64,000 nt of DNA, taken from positions 337,436,793-337,500,792 of the forward strand of contig NC_081408.1 of NCBI RefSeq assembly GCF_030272615.1, in the 5' to 3' direction. Positions 22,481 to 33,320 of the stretch are shown piece after piece. This DNA comes from Cryptomeria japonica. Its lineage: Eukaryota > Streptophyta > Pinopsida > Cupressales > Cupressaceae. The position numbers and the translations under genes were made by a program. The first letter of the stretch is position 1. Every line of letters begins with the position of its first letter. Under the pieces are notes generated by a model. The model was not told the DNA's origin. It made no database searches and saw nothing but the letters and a program-made list of their open reading frames with translations.

Positions 22481-24153
22481 GATTGATTTTTTTATTTTTT
22501 AAAAGAATACGCATGCCAATTACAATGGTTCTTGTTAGTTTGCTTTTAGCATGTGGGGTATGATTCAAATTGCATGAGAGGTAATACATAGGAATTTTAA
22601 TTGTCATTGACAACATTAAAATTTAATAGTCAGGTATCCGAGCTAGCTACAATTTTCAACACACAATAGAGATCACTGCTCCACTAAGGTTGTTGCCTTA
22701 GTTGATAATAGGACCACTCCTCAAAGACAATGATATATACCTTGATTGTTGTGTATATATCATTCTTTGCATTAGCAAAGGGTCAATTTTATGTTTGGGC
22801 ACAATTTGAGTTATAGAAAATTGTGAAGTCTTGAAACAAGACAATTTTCCCTTATTAGAGATGGTGTGAGTCTGGTTGTCATGGCGGGGACATGATAGAA
22901 TCTTGCGTGTGAGAGTTAGAGTTTAAATAGTTTTCTATGTAAGGATGGGAAAGTGTTGCATTTTGGTTCTAAGGGGAGATAGATCTAACTTCGTATGGCA
23001 AATTAGGATATACAACCATGGTGAAAATATTGAAGAACCTATTCATGTTCTGATCAGCCTTGGGTGTTAAGCACTTCTATAATTTCATTAAATGTTTGTG
23101 ATTGACAAAGTTACCTAAGTTACCTTTGGTCAAGTCATGGTGTTGGAGTTCTTGGATAAGAGTGTTTACCAAAGCTTATAGCTCAACTATGGAATGGAAT
23201 TTAATAAGATTAAACCATTCTAAGAGGATCCTCCAATATCCATGGCCATGATGTAGTGAGCTAATGATTCATTTTGTAAGGTTTGTTGCATATTGTAGAT
23301 TGTGTAATTGATCTCCCATTATCTATTAGGAGTAGGAGACACTGATTAGGTGACTCCATTGATTTGTTCAGGTCAATTTGACATTTATTATTTATATGAT
23401 TTGGGTTTGCATATGAATAATTTGAGTATTGATTAAGGCGCATGTTGGCTATGAATTATGAATGTGAGGGTCATAATTCCCAATTGTATAACACAAGTAG
23501 TGAGAATATAAAAAACATATTAACAACCCAAATAGTTATGAGAGTTGAACTTTAGGCTAAATTTAGTTGTGAAGTCGATAATGAACTCAAATGATAAAAA
23601 AAATACAAGGAATTCTTGTTATCTTTCATGCTAGGGCAACAAAAGATCATGCACGATATATAAATAATTAGTTGTATATATATTTTAAATTTTCTCTAAT
23701 CCAATAACAAAATATCCTTGTGATTGACCAAGCAAAGTGATCTAAACCTTAGAAACTAATAAACTTATCCTGATGTTTGCCAAAAATAGTGATTCAAAAC
23801 TTTGAAACATTAATATTTCCTTGATGATTGCCAAAGAAAAGAGATACCGAACACTAGAAATAAATAAAAGTATATGCATTTTATCTATAAAGTTTGCAAT
23901 TATTAATTAAAGAAATATGTATGTATAATGCACGATATCTTTCAAAAGGAATTTAAAGCGTTCACCAAATGTGGAGAGGAAAGTTAGATGTATAGGTTCT
24001 ATTAAGTTAAGAGCAATATCATTTTGGAGGAGATGTAATTCTAATATTGTGGTTTGGAATTCTCTATTCAGTAGTGTTCATTTGGCTTTTGTGTGTGTGA
24101 TATGCTTGCATTATAAATCTCTAAATTATAAAATGGATACTTGCAGTCTAATC
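22481..24153. other. CACTA interior without recognisable genes
   Basis: AT-rich sequence with no coding region or element end that I can support. The plus-strand frame at 23971-24276 lies opposite the better candidate at 24154-24534 and is rejected. Confidence 0.45.
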
Positions 24154-24534
24154 TTAGATATAGAAATGTTGTGCATAATGAATGACGATAATAAGGAAAA
24201 GGAATATCTGAAGTTTTGCCTCAAACCTAACAAAGGCAGATTGATCAATATTCTCAGATCCAACCTTGTCTACTAGCATCAATCTCCCTCCCATGACAGG
24301 TACATCCAAAGTTATCAAATAAGCATGATAATGGAAGATAGAAAAGAATGAATCGTATGAAGATCTACTGAAACAAAACAAACTTAAAACAATAAACATT
24401 GTATTAAAAATAATTGCCCACCTCGAGAGTGTTTTATTTTTCAAGAGCTGCTCAAGTCCAGCAATTTCGGACTCATTTCTTTGACTTTCCACTGGGCTAA
24501 ATTTTCCCTCTTTATCAATCAATTTTTTTAGCAC
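24154..24534 (-). pseudogene. Possible captured host exon pair in CACTA
   Basis: Minus strand. A first segment (24534-24422) encodes KFSPVESQRNESEIAGLEQL. It ends at a donor-like CGAG|GTGGGC and is followed by an acceptor-like TTGTTTCAG at 24368. A second segment starting at 24367 encodes YDSFFSIFHYHAYLITLDVP, then VMGGRLMLVDKVGSENIDQS. Codon phase is kept across this junction. The putative 54-nt intron is short for plants and is itself open in frame, so the 126-codon frame could also be unspliced with a hydrophobic insert (WAIIFNTMFIVLSLFCF). I do not recognise the protein. CACTA elements are known to pick up host gene pieces. Confidence 0.42.
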
Positions 24535-25809
24535 AACATTCCGTAGACATATAACAAGTTATCAAACCAATTAAGAATGAAATACAACAAAAAACAAACT
24601 CAGAAAATATAATTTCATGAATATATTTAAGGCATGATTTGAATAAGGATCATACATGCGAATATATGTATCTTATAAAGTATGGGATGTGTTGGTTCCC
24701 AAAACCACAGATTGGAAATCACAGAGTATTGCCACTTCTCCTAATGATCTCTCAATCAGTTTTGGCCAACAAATAGGAATGGTCACAGTCCAAATTCCCC
24801 TGCACTTCAGGCTTCGCTCAACCTAGGCGGTAAACCTTATCACCCAATCCACTCTGTTGGTGTGAAACTTTTCTATAGAGAATTTAGAAAACCTTATAGC
24901 TCCAAGATGGCAATTGTTCTTAAACCCGATTTTATTATCTGAAAACTGTAACTGTTACTTGTAAATGAATGTTTATAAAATGATAATTGTATGATTTAAA
25001 AATATATTTCCTTAATGAAGCTCACTCTGAAAATACTTGATTCAAATATATAAAATCAACAAAAGACCAGTGCCTTAATTCCCTACTGATTTCATACCAT
25101 TTCAAATAAGAGATTCTACGTATAACCTTAGAGACAGTTTAAAATACTTGTTAATGAAACAAGACCATCATTTCAAAGGCTTCTATATGAGTTGTAATTA
25201 AAATATAATGTCCAGTTAGTCTTACTGAATTTAACCTTGTTATGAAAGACCAATAAGACAATTTGAAGTTTGTCAGCCAATCCTCCAAACTGATATTCAA
25301 ACTGAAAATCAATCTTAATCACAACAACATAAGACTGCACAATGAAACAATCTAGATAAATAGATTTATCTAAGGAACTAATAAATTCAATTGAAAGATA
25401 GATACCATAATGAAATAAAAAAAAACTTAAATCTTTATATTGAAAATATAATACTTAAACCAGTTGATTTCAGCATGTATCATCCACCAACTTGATACTT
25501 CCAGACAACGAGTTCATAAGAAAAGCATGAAAGATTGTCTTGATAAAAACTATAAAGAACTTATGTCATATGTTTTTCCTAAAAGATCCTCTATATATAG
25601 ATGAGGATTCAATTTGAAGATGAAAGGACATACCCTTTCATTAAAATCAAAACTAACTAGAAAGTAACTGCCTAAAAACTATCCTAATAGACTAAAACTG
25701 ACTTAACTACTGGACACATTACACAAAAGCACTTGAAAACACCATTTTGCAATGTTTGAAAATAATTTTAATCTCCAAGGACCCCGCCACATTTTCGAAT
25801 ATGTTTCAA
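24535..25809. other. CACTA interior, no gene seen
   Basis: AT-rich spacer between the exon-like segment and the stop of the large unknown coding region. I see no structure that I can name. Confidence 0.45.
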
Positions 25810-28707
25810 TTATTCTTCTGATTTATTGTTGTCTACATCATGGATTAGGTCCCTAACAACGATCTCCCATGTGATGAAATTTTCCATCTATTCCATAGTC
25901 CTTGTCAATTCCAAACCATCTGAATGAGCAACGTCAAGAGAAGCACAGAGAAGGGTCTGAAATTCTAAGAGCCACTTGTCTTTAACCTTGATTCCTCCAT
26001 TCTGATATGTCAATTCTACAAAACCATAGTGTGTTGTTTCCTTACATTCATCAAATCCACTCTTCAATTCTTATCCAAACCTTTCATGTGCATCTATAAG
26101 ACCACGTATTTCTTCAATCAATTTTTTATTAGCACTTGCCATCCTCTTATCATGTTGCAATGTCCCCAACCTGTTGTAGATCCAATGATGGGACAAGGCA
26201 GTGTCCATGTTCTTCTGATATACAGTCCAAAATTCTCCTAGAGGTATCAACAATTTATTAAATCTGTTTGTTAGCAATACAGAGGAAGTGTCTGATCTCA
26301 CACTTTGAATTTGCCTTTGGATCCTCTTATTTTCTTGTAATAACTCTTCATGTTTCTTTTTTATTTGGGTTCCATTACGAATCATTGGAAGTGGTTGACC
26401 TCCTCCTCTTAGCAATCCCTCAGACAAACCTTTATATCTATCTCTCTCTCTTATCACCTTGATTAATTGTGCTTTATTAAACCGTGTAAGATCAATACCC
26501 AAATTTTGCTATTATAATAGGCTCCACTTCACCTACCTTCAATTTCATCATGTGCCCAAAGGCCTTATCCGCATCAATGATTTTTGGTCTTTTGTTAGGA
26601 GGGTAAAGGGCCCATAACCGTAGAGATTCCTCATCTTGATCAAATCTCGAACCAATAAAAACATCTTGAACTCCTTGGATATCTAATTTGAACTCTTTAT
26701 TTTCTGATTTCAACATATTGTCAAAAATGAAAGATGCACTTAAGTCCCATCCTGGGAAAACAATAATACCGACTTCAATTAAAATTTCTCTCCCTCTATG
26801 AGGGGTCATAAATGTGACCTCTACATCAATCTCTTCCTTAAGTTTTCTCAATAACTCTGCTTCATTTTCAGGGGTAGTATTAGGGACAAAGTCCCTTAAA
26901 TTCTTGCCTTTGAAATGATAAAGAAAATATTTAAATTCCTTAGATTGAACAAATACATCATTTAAAACAAAAGCTGAATAGGCATCATACCGAGCATCAT
27001 TGTGAATACTTAACCTGGTGATAACTTGTTCCCATAAGTATGATTCCTCAACAATATCAGGTGCCTGCTATCTGGATATGGTTTCAGTATCCTCTGATTC
27101 TTCTTCACCTTCCTCTTCTTATGCTTCCATTTCTTGTAATCTCAACCTCTTCTCTTGCAGGTCTTTATTCAAATTATCAATAACTAGTTGGGCTTCTTCC
27201 TCTTTCATATTTTGAAACAAGTCCTCTGATTCCACAGTAATGTGCACATAATCTCCCAGATTCTATCCTTTCTTGCACATACCTATGTATCCTTCAGGGC
27301 CATAATTAGCTCTGGTAGTAAACTTGAACATACTATATTCTTCAATTAGCTTTCTGTCAATGGCCTTATAGGCCCTGGTTGATACAATAGTAAAATCTTT
27401 GAAACTAAGGGTTCCAGGCAGAAAAACTTGTTTGTGCATGCTTGCAAAATGTTTATCATTTGATACACTTAACTGCCTCACAATTTCCAAATAGGCAATT
27501 ATGTCTAGTACAAGTTTTGGCAGCAGATAAGGGTGTCCTTCAAAGCCATAAATTCTAAAACAAGTGAAGTCCTTATGCACTAGCCAATCACCCCAATTGT
27601 GGTTCACTAGACCCCTATCATCAAAGGAAGCAAGTCTTAAGAATTTCTTAATTTCAATTGAAATTGATCCCTCACATGGGACACCAAAAAGTTGATATAA
27701 TGGTTTTACAATCCATTCCTCAAACTTAATGTAATTTGATCTTCCATACCATGAGTCCCATACTGATGTCCACATCTATACAGGTTGTTGTTTTCCTTCC
27801 ATGTCTAGTATGTTCAATCGTAGACTTAATGGCCACATACCCCAATGTCTTCCATAAAACAAAATTATGTGCATCAACAATGAATAAAACTGAAATGTGG
27901 GTTCCTTATTGTTCCTAAGGTCCAAGAAGCCTTCATTTAGCTTCTCAATAAGGTATGCAATATAATTAAAGAGCCTTGGTTCATACATTTGTATATTAGT
28001 TGTTAATACTAGAGGCCCAATGTTGGCCACATCCAAAACTTCAACACCCCCCACTTGTCCACGTGACATGTAAGTATACTGCAAGTAATCCTTGAATATG
28101 TCCATGCTAAAAGGGGGACCATCCTCATCAGTCAAAACACCCTTCTCAACCTTATGAAAGGCGAGATTCCACCCTTTATAAGTAGTGTCCATTTTCACAA
28201 ATTCTTCTTCCAGTTTCTCAAAAGATAAGGGCACATTAGGATTAAAGTCAAGGTTAAAAACTTCATCTACGGTGCCTCTGTTAAACCTGATAGATCATCA
28301 TTTGGAAGTTGTATGCACCTCTTTATAGAATCATAATTCCTAACCAAAGTTTCCAACAATCTAATATTTACAAACATATTTGGAACAACTAGCTTGCCTA
28401 AATTCGTCATCCACGGGTTACAAATTGGAACTTCCCCATTCCGTCTCAAGAAATGAAACAGGAAAAGTTTGTAACCCCTTACCTTGGTCCACACATCTCC
28501 GACCCTCTTAAGTTTGTCCTCCAATTGATCTCTAACAGGCAAATGTTGTTTTGATCTTCTAGATTTCGGCCTTGGTGCTTGCATTTGGTCAATCATGTCC
28601 TAGTTCAATCTCCGTGCAGGAGGATTCTCTGATGTTTTTGGTTTCTTCGATGTGGACCCGGACCCTTTAGCAATTCTCTTTTTCCCTGAAGAACTCGAGG
28701 CCTTCAT
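25810..28707 (-). pseudogene. Unidentified long intronless coding region in CACTA cargo
   Basis: About 966 codons on the minus strand from ATG 28707 (MKASSSSGKKRIAKGSGSTS, a basic Ser/Lys-rich start) to TAA 25810-25812. Coding segments are 28596-28267, 28234-27776, 27775-27263, a middle acidic part (27262-26870), 26851-26492 and 26502-26071, then a tail with KDKWLLEFQTLLCASLDV. Disruptions are in-frame stops at about 28601, 27777, 27264, 27120, 27068, 26072 and 25884, with frameshifts near 28265 and 26497. Notable parts are VWDSWYGRSNYIKFEEWIV, a Trp/Phe-rich block with YGFEGHPYLLPKLVLDIIAY, and two stretches likely to be coiled coil (QLVIDNLNKDLQEKRLRLQE; HEELLQENKRIQRQIQS). No transposase, protease or RT motif is seen. 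It could be a transposon-carried regulator, a captured and amplified host gene, or the gag-like protein of an unrecognised element. Confidence 0.6.
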
Positions 28708-29810
28708 TTATGCAATTGTGAAGATTTCTTAGCCCTAGTTCTTCAATTATGTTATCTACTTGAAGAAGATACGATGTGTGAAGAGTTATGAACATAAATT
28801 CTCTATTCATGTGCTTTTATTTCCCGAGTGAGTTCTTAATTAGCCTTGTGTATGCCACCAATTCAATTGAGAGCATTATATACAGGTCGCTTCTGGTTTC
28901 AGTTTGAATTAACTCTGCAATGGCTTATCGGTATTACTTTTCTGATGAAATATTTCCTTGGCACCACAAAAACATTTTCTTCTGAGTTATTTTATCAGCA
29001 TGTGTTTTACCAATGTTTCCATCCGGTATCCATATAGCCCTTATCGCCTCGTACCGATGGTTGTTTCTTCCCTGATTAACCTTTTCTTTTGTGTTTCCAT
29101 CGGGTATCGGTATAGCCCATCAAGCCACATCCCAATTACTTAGGTTACCCTGATGGCTTGTAACTGTTTGCCGATAGTGTTTTATTATGAACATATCGAT
29201 GTATGTCTTCCCGATAGACCCATTGGGTATCGAGATAGCTTATTTCCTTTTGCTTCGATAACTCATGTCTTCCCGATGGCTTTGCTAATAAGCCTTCTTC
29301 GGGGTAAGTTACACCAATGGACAAATAAGCCTTTTTCTATAACCAAACATACTTATCTTAATAAAATGTCATTTCTTACAGTGTTATATATAAGAAAAAA
29401 CCTCTTAAAAGCTTAACATCTGAAATATCACATAGATCCTGCTCTTCCTAATCAAACTTGTCGAGATGAAAACCTATGAAAACTGAAATTCAATTGCCCT
29501 CTTACATTTCTAATCACTTTAGGAATTGTCTAACAGGTTTAGCTCCGTCTTATCCCAACTCAGTGCCACTCCTTAGTCACCCATCTGATGGTTGAATCTT
29601 AGGAGATAGATCATAGATAGAAGAGGATCGATGTTGTGAGATCACCCCTGCACAAAAAATCCAACAGTAACTATTCTCATGATAGAGAGTGTTCAATGTA
29701 TAAAACCAAGAAATAGAGGAGAACAACATTTTAAGAGCACAATTTAATTTGAAAAATTATATGCTAAAAGGATGTTCATTGTAACATGTAGAGTGTCCAT
29801 GAATTAACTT
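28708..29810. other. Upstream region of the unknown coding region, with degenerate repeats
   Basis: No gene is seen. About 29020-29250 holds three diverged copies of a motif like GGGTATCGGTATAGCCC (near 29022, 29105 and 29227) plus several CCGATGG/CCGATAG boxes, some 320-540 bp upstream of ATG 28707. Placement suggests promoter repeats, but this is inference. Confidence 0.4.
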
Positions 29811-29814
29811 AAGC

Positions 29815-30600
29815 ACACATGTTGTGCATGGAGCATGAAGAATACACTCGAAACATGAGGAATGCAAATGAATACATATGAGTCATAAGACATACATTAA
29901 ATGATTACCTTGAAGCATGAAGCATACAATGAGAACTTAAAGCATGAAGCATACAAACGAATACACTTGAATTATGAAGCATACAATGAATACTGAAATC
30001 ATGAAGCATACTCATGAATATAATTAACACATAAAGCAAGAAGCATACATAAAGCATGAGGTATCTAGATGAATCCACTGAAGTCATAAAGCACACACTT
30101 GAATATATGTAGAGCATGAATTCTCTTAAGTCATGAAACATACATATTGTTACACGCAAGGCAGGAGCATGAAGCATCCATGCAAGACATGAAGTAATAC
30201 ACACAAATACCCCCTAAGGTACAATGCATATATGAAAAAGTAAACGTATAAATCATACAATGAGGAAATCATGTTGAAGACACAACAAACACATTTATAT
30301 CCACAATTTATCAGGTATATATACATAAAACATGCATTTAAGAGTAATATACATGAGGCACATGGATGCACTTAAAGCATGAAGTATGCACATAAAACAT
30401 AAAGAATACATACAGAGCATACACATGAATATACTTGGGGCAAGAAGCATTCATGCAAAACATAGAGTGTACACATAAGGCACAAATACATGTAAAGCAT
30501 GAAGTGTACGCATGAATTCACTTAAGGCATGCAACATTCACATAACATAAAGTATACATAAAAATCATAAGATGTGCATACACATAGAATAGAGTATATA
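29815..30600. repeat. Degenerate minisatellite, ATGAAGCATACA-type
   Basis: Dozens of imperfect copies of a core close to CATGAAGCATACA, often followed by (A/T)(G/A)AATACA, spaced irregularly at about 20-35 bp (for example near 29915, 29945, 29980, 30005, 30040, 30170, 30380 and 30500). The minus-strand frames across it, rich in Cys, Met and His, are repeat artefacts. Spacing and sequence are too irregular for a CRISPR array. Confidence 0.75.
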
Positions 30601-31092
30601 TAAATGGGAGTTCATTATACCCAGCAACTTGTGGTGTTGTTGTTCGTGTTGGCTCTGTTGGACCCTGCAATTAAGATTCAATATACATTATTCAATAAGA
30701 TTAACTGTGCAACATAATGAAATATTGAAAAGTGTGTTATCTTATTGATCTTCGCTTGGTTTTAAGAATAGTTTAATATTCTCTACTTAATAGGGCCAAC
30801 CACATGAAGGTGGAAGCTCATTTCCCCCCCCCCCCCCCCACCAACATCACTCTAAATTCCCCGTTAACATCTAACATTCATTAATTCATTCTTTCTACCA
30901 TTAATAAAATATAACATTCATTCATTAATATCACATGACGTTCATTAACACATAAGATTGATTAACATTAATTAACACACAACATTCATCAATATTAATT
31001 AACACATATCATTCATAACCTTTCATTAGCACACAATTACATTCATTAACACATAAAAATTAGTCATTATCAAATAAGGTAAATTACAATCA
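30601..31092. repeat. AT-rich spacer with C-run and ACATTCATTAA repeats
   Basis: A run of about 15 C lies at 30825-30839. It is followed by some ten degenerate copies of a motif like AACATTCATTAACAC to about 31050. No gene is seen. Confidence 0.6.
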
Positions 31093-32225
31093 TTTCTTTT
31101 TTTGTTTTTTCTTTGAAGCTATGAAAAGACTAAGTGGAACATATTTTTCTTCATCATTTCCCCCCTCTTCAGTTGTTTTGCCCTCTGCTTCTGATCTCGA
31201 TGTATGCCTAGTCCTATACTAAGGATGAGGACACTGAAGCAAAGGGGGTTCCTCTGCAAAAACAAAGAAATGGGTTAAATTCAAAACATTTTTTTTTTAT
31301 TGTTAAAAGTATTTAATTAATTTAGAGAACATAATTGTTGCACTCTTTACCTGATGGGGCCACATCATTTTGTCTAGCCTCAACCTCGACATGCTGAACA
31401 CCCTCTAGATCCTCTGGAGTTGAAATACTAAAGGTTACATTAATGTTGAACACCGACTGCAATTAAATTTGTTTAAAGGAATAACTATGGTCCTCTTTAC
31501 CTGATTGGGGAACATCACGTTCCTGATGTTGTGTACCCAGATCATGCTCCACTTGGTCACCACCGACTACATGCTCTAAAATATTAACAAAAAAGGTTAC
31601 ATTAATTACTACTCTAATTATAAACTAAGATGTTTAATTGTATTAATAATTACATAAATAAATTTGAATAGCAAATGAATACCTCCACTACTGGGATGCA
31701 CATCTGGACCTTCATGTGCAGGTAGTGTTTTACGATTAGCAGGTTGCATTCCAATGTCATGCACATTGTTATCATTGCTTGCTTATTTAAAACAAATATA
31801 GTCACTTTATGTTGGAACTCAACATCAATTAGATTATAGCAGGCAAAGTATTCAATTTGAAATAATTTTCATTTAGCTTATTTACCTCTATGATGGATGC
31901 ACCAAAATCTTGTGTTTGCCCACTCAATTCTCATAGTCGATCAGCCACGGCTGTATAGCCTTGCTAGTAGGCAATTCTCTTGTCATCTTCTGTGGGTGCT
32001 CTATTGAATTCAGAGCCCTGCATTTTTCCTTTGTATCGTGAATTTTGCTTGCATTGTTTGATAAAAAAAAATCATTTGCAATTTATAAATATTTTGATGC
32101 AATATTTCATTTGCAAATACTTACAATTCGTACGACAAGTTTCATATAACTACCAGAGTTGAGTTTGTGTTTCCCATGCTTTTCTTGTCTTGCCTTGGTT
32201 GCCTTTGACATGTCACTTAGTCTAT
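31093..32225 (-). pseudogene. TNPA/Ptta-like CACTA protein (Transposase_24 type), decayed
   Basis: A multi-exon minus-strand gene. Exon 1 (to about 32122) encodes LSDMSKATKARQEKHGKHKL then SGSYMKLVVRI, the basic block typical of plant Ptta/En/Spm proteins, and ends at a GTAAGT donor. Exon 2 (about 32060-31885) encodes YKGKMQGSEFNRAPTEDDKR then QGYTAVADRL, with in-frame TAG and TGA. Three short exons follow, near 31790-31680, 31580-31500 and 31460-31350, each ending in a PS(S)G-like sequence at a GT donor. The last exon (31255-31093) ends in a Lys-rich tail (FIASKKKQKKK). Such proteins bind subterminal repeats of the element. Domain assignment is by pattern and exon edges are approximate. Confidence 0.65.
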
Positions 32226-32559
32226 GAAAAGTTTGAAATATGTTAGATCCTTGAGACTATGCAAGATCCTCGTCAAAGGGGTTCAGGTTCTCGCACATGT
32301 AATTCAATTATCTTATGTTAGCTAAAACTTACATAGTACACAACATGAACAACATGAACTTTGTAGACAAAAAGAGTATTAAATAAAAAAAAGATGTTGT
32401 CATCATAATCATTGTAATTTTTTTAATTCCTTACCTTTACTTTATGTAGACTATGCAGGATCCTCAACTAAAGGGTTGACGATGTCTATAGTCAATGACC
32501 TGTTCCTACCAAGGGTGACAGCATCACACAAAATATATACATGAAATCAACACCATCAA
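32226..32559. other. Spacer between CACTA genes
   Basis: AT-rich. It contains two similar boxes, GAC(C/A)TATGCA(A/G)GATCCTC near 32253 and 32448, possibly a diverged duplication of exon-like sequence. Nothing firm. Confidence 0.35.
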
Positions 32560-32912
32560 TTGAGCATCATAAGCATTACATTTGTAAGTTGATAAACAAT
32601 AAATGCATATGTATCATAAGCATCATAAGCATCACATGACATATCATCATATATGTAATTGAGCATCATAATTAGCATCACATATGTGTCATCATAAACA
32701 TGTAATCCATCACATATGTATCATAAATCACCATGCATCACATAGGTAATAAATAATCCACATTCTATAAATAAACACAAAGTTCAAAAAATGTCACACG
32801 TATCATCATAAACATGTAATCCATCACATATGCATTTTAAATAAACATCCATCACATAGCTTATAAACAATCCAAATTCCATAAATAAACACAAAGTTTA
32901 GAAAATGTCCCA
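32560..32912. repeat. Minisatellite: CATCATAAGCATCACAT arrays and 113-bp duplication
   Basis: Short ATCATAAGCATCA-type repeats (32565-32690) lead into two 113-bp units at 32687-32799 and 32800-32912. Both contain ATCATAAACATGTAATCCAT, CATCACATAG and ATAAATAAACACAAAGTT. The stretch is non-coding and lies downstream of TNP2. Confidence 0.8.
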
Positions 32913-33153
32913 TAAATAGTCACTCTCCCTATCTCCATCTCCTCGAGGTGACATAGTTCTACTATAAGGACCTGCTAGAGGTAATGGAACATGAATTAAA
33001 AATATTAAAAGGTGCATCATGAATTAATTATGTAATGACATTAGAATTCAAAATATAATGAATTAATTATGTAACCATATAAGTCAAATAAATTTCTATC
33101 AAGAAATCAATATTAAATAGATAATATACTAATCGCATACCTCATACATTTCA

Positions 33154-33159
<6 letters not shown>

Positions 33160-33211
<52 letters not shown>

Positions 33212-33320
33212 CCACCACCACCACCACTACCACCACCACCACCACCACCACCAACACCAACACCAACACCGTCACCGTCACCGTCATCATCAACTTCTTC
33301 TTCTTCATCATCATCGAGTA
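33160..33320. repeat. Trinucleotide repeat encoding an Asp/Gly tail of TNP2
   Basis: A (CAT)n run from about 33160 to 33210, then CAC/CAT and ACC mixtures to about 33300. Read on the minus strand in the DUF4216 frame it gives poly-Asp, a Gly-rich part and Glu/Asp clusters. In another frame it gives a meaningless poly-Met/Val frame. It is a simple-sequence expansion at the C-terminus. Confidence 0.9.

Noticed and set aside
22191-22616. 141-codon minus frame with internal repeats near the CACTA left end
   Set aside because: It is produced by the 175-bp tandem subterminal repeat. It shows no family resemblance and the repeat units differ as DNA, not as codons.
29905-30371. Cys/Met/His-rich minus frames, at first sight small secreted proteins
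   Set aside because: They follow the CATGAAGCATACA minisatellite. The amino acid pattern is that of the repeat.
29815-30600. CRISPR-like array
   Set aside because: Repeats are degenerate, spacing is irregular, there are no cas genes, and the DNA is plant.
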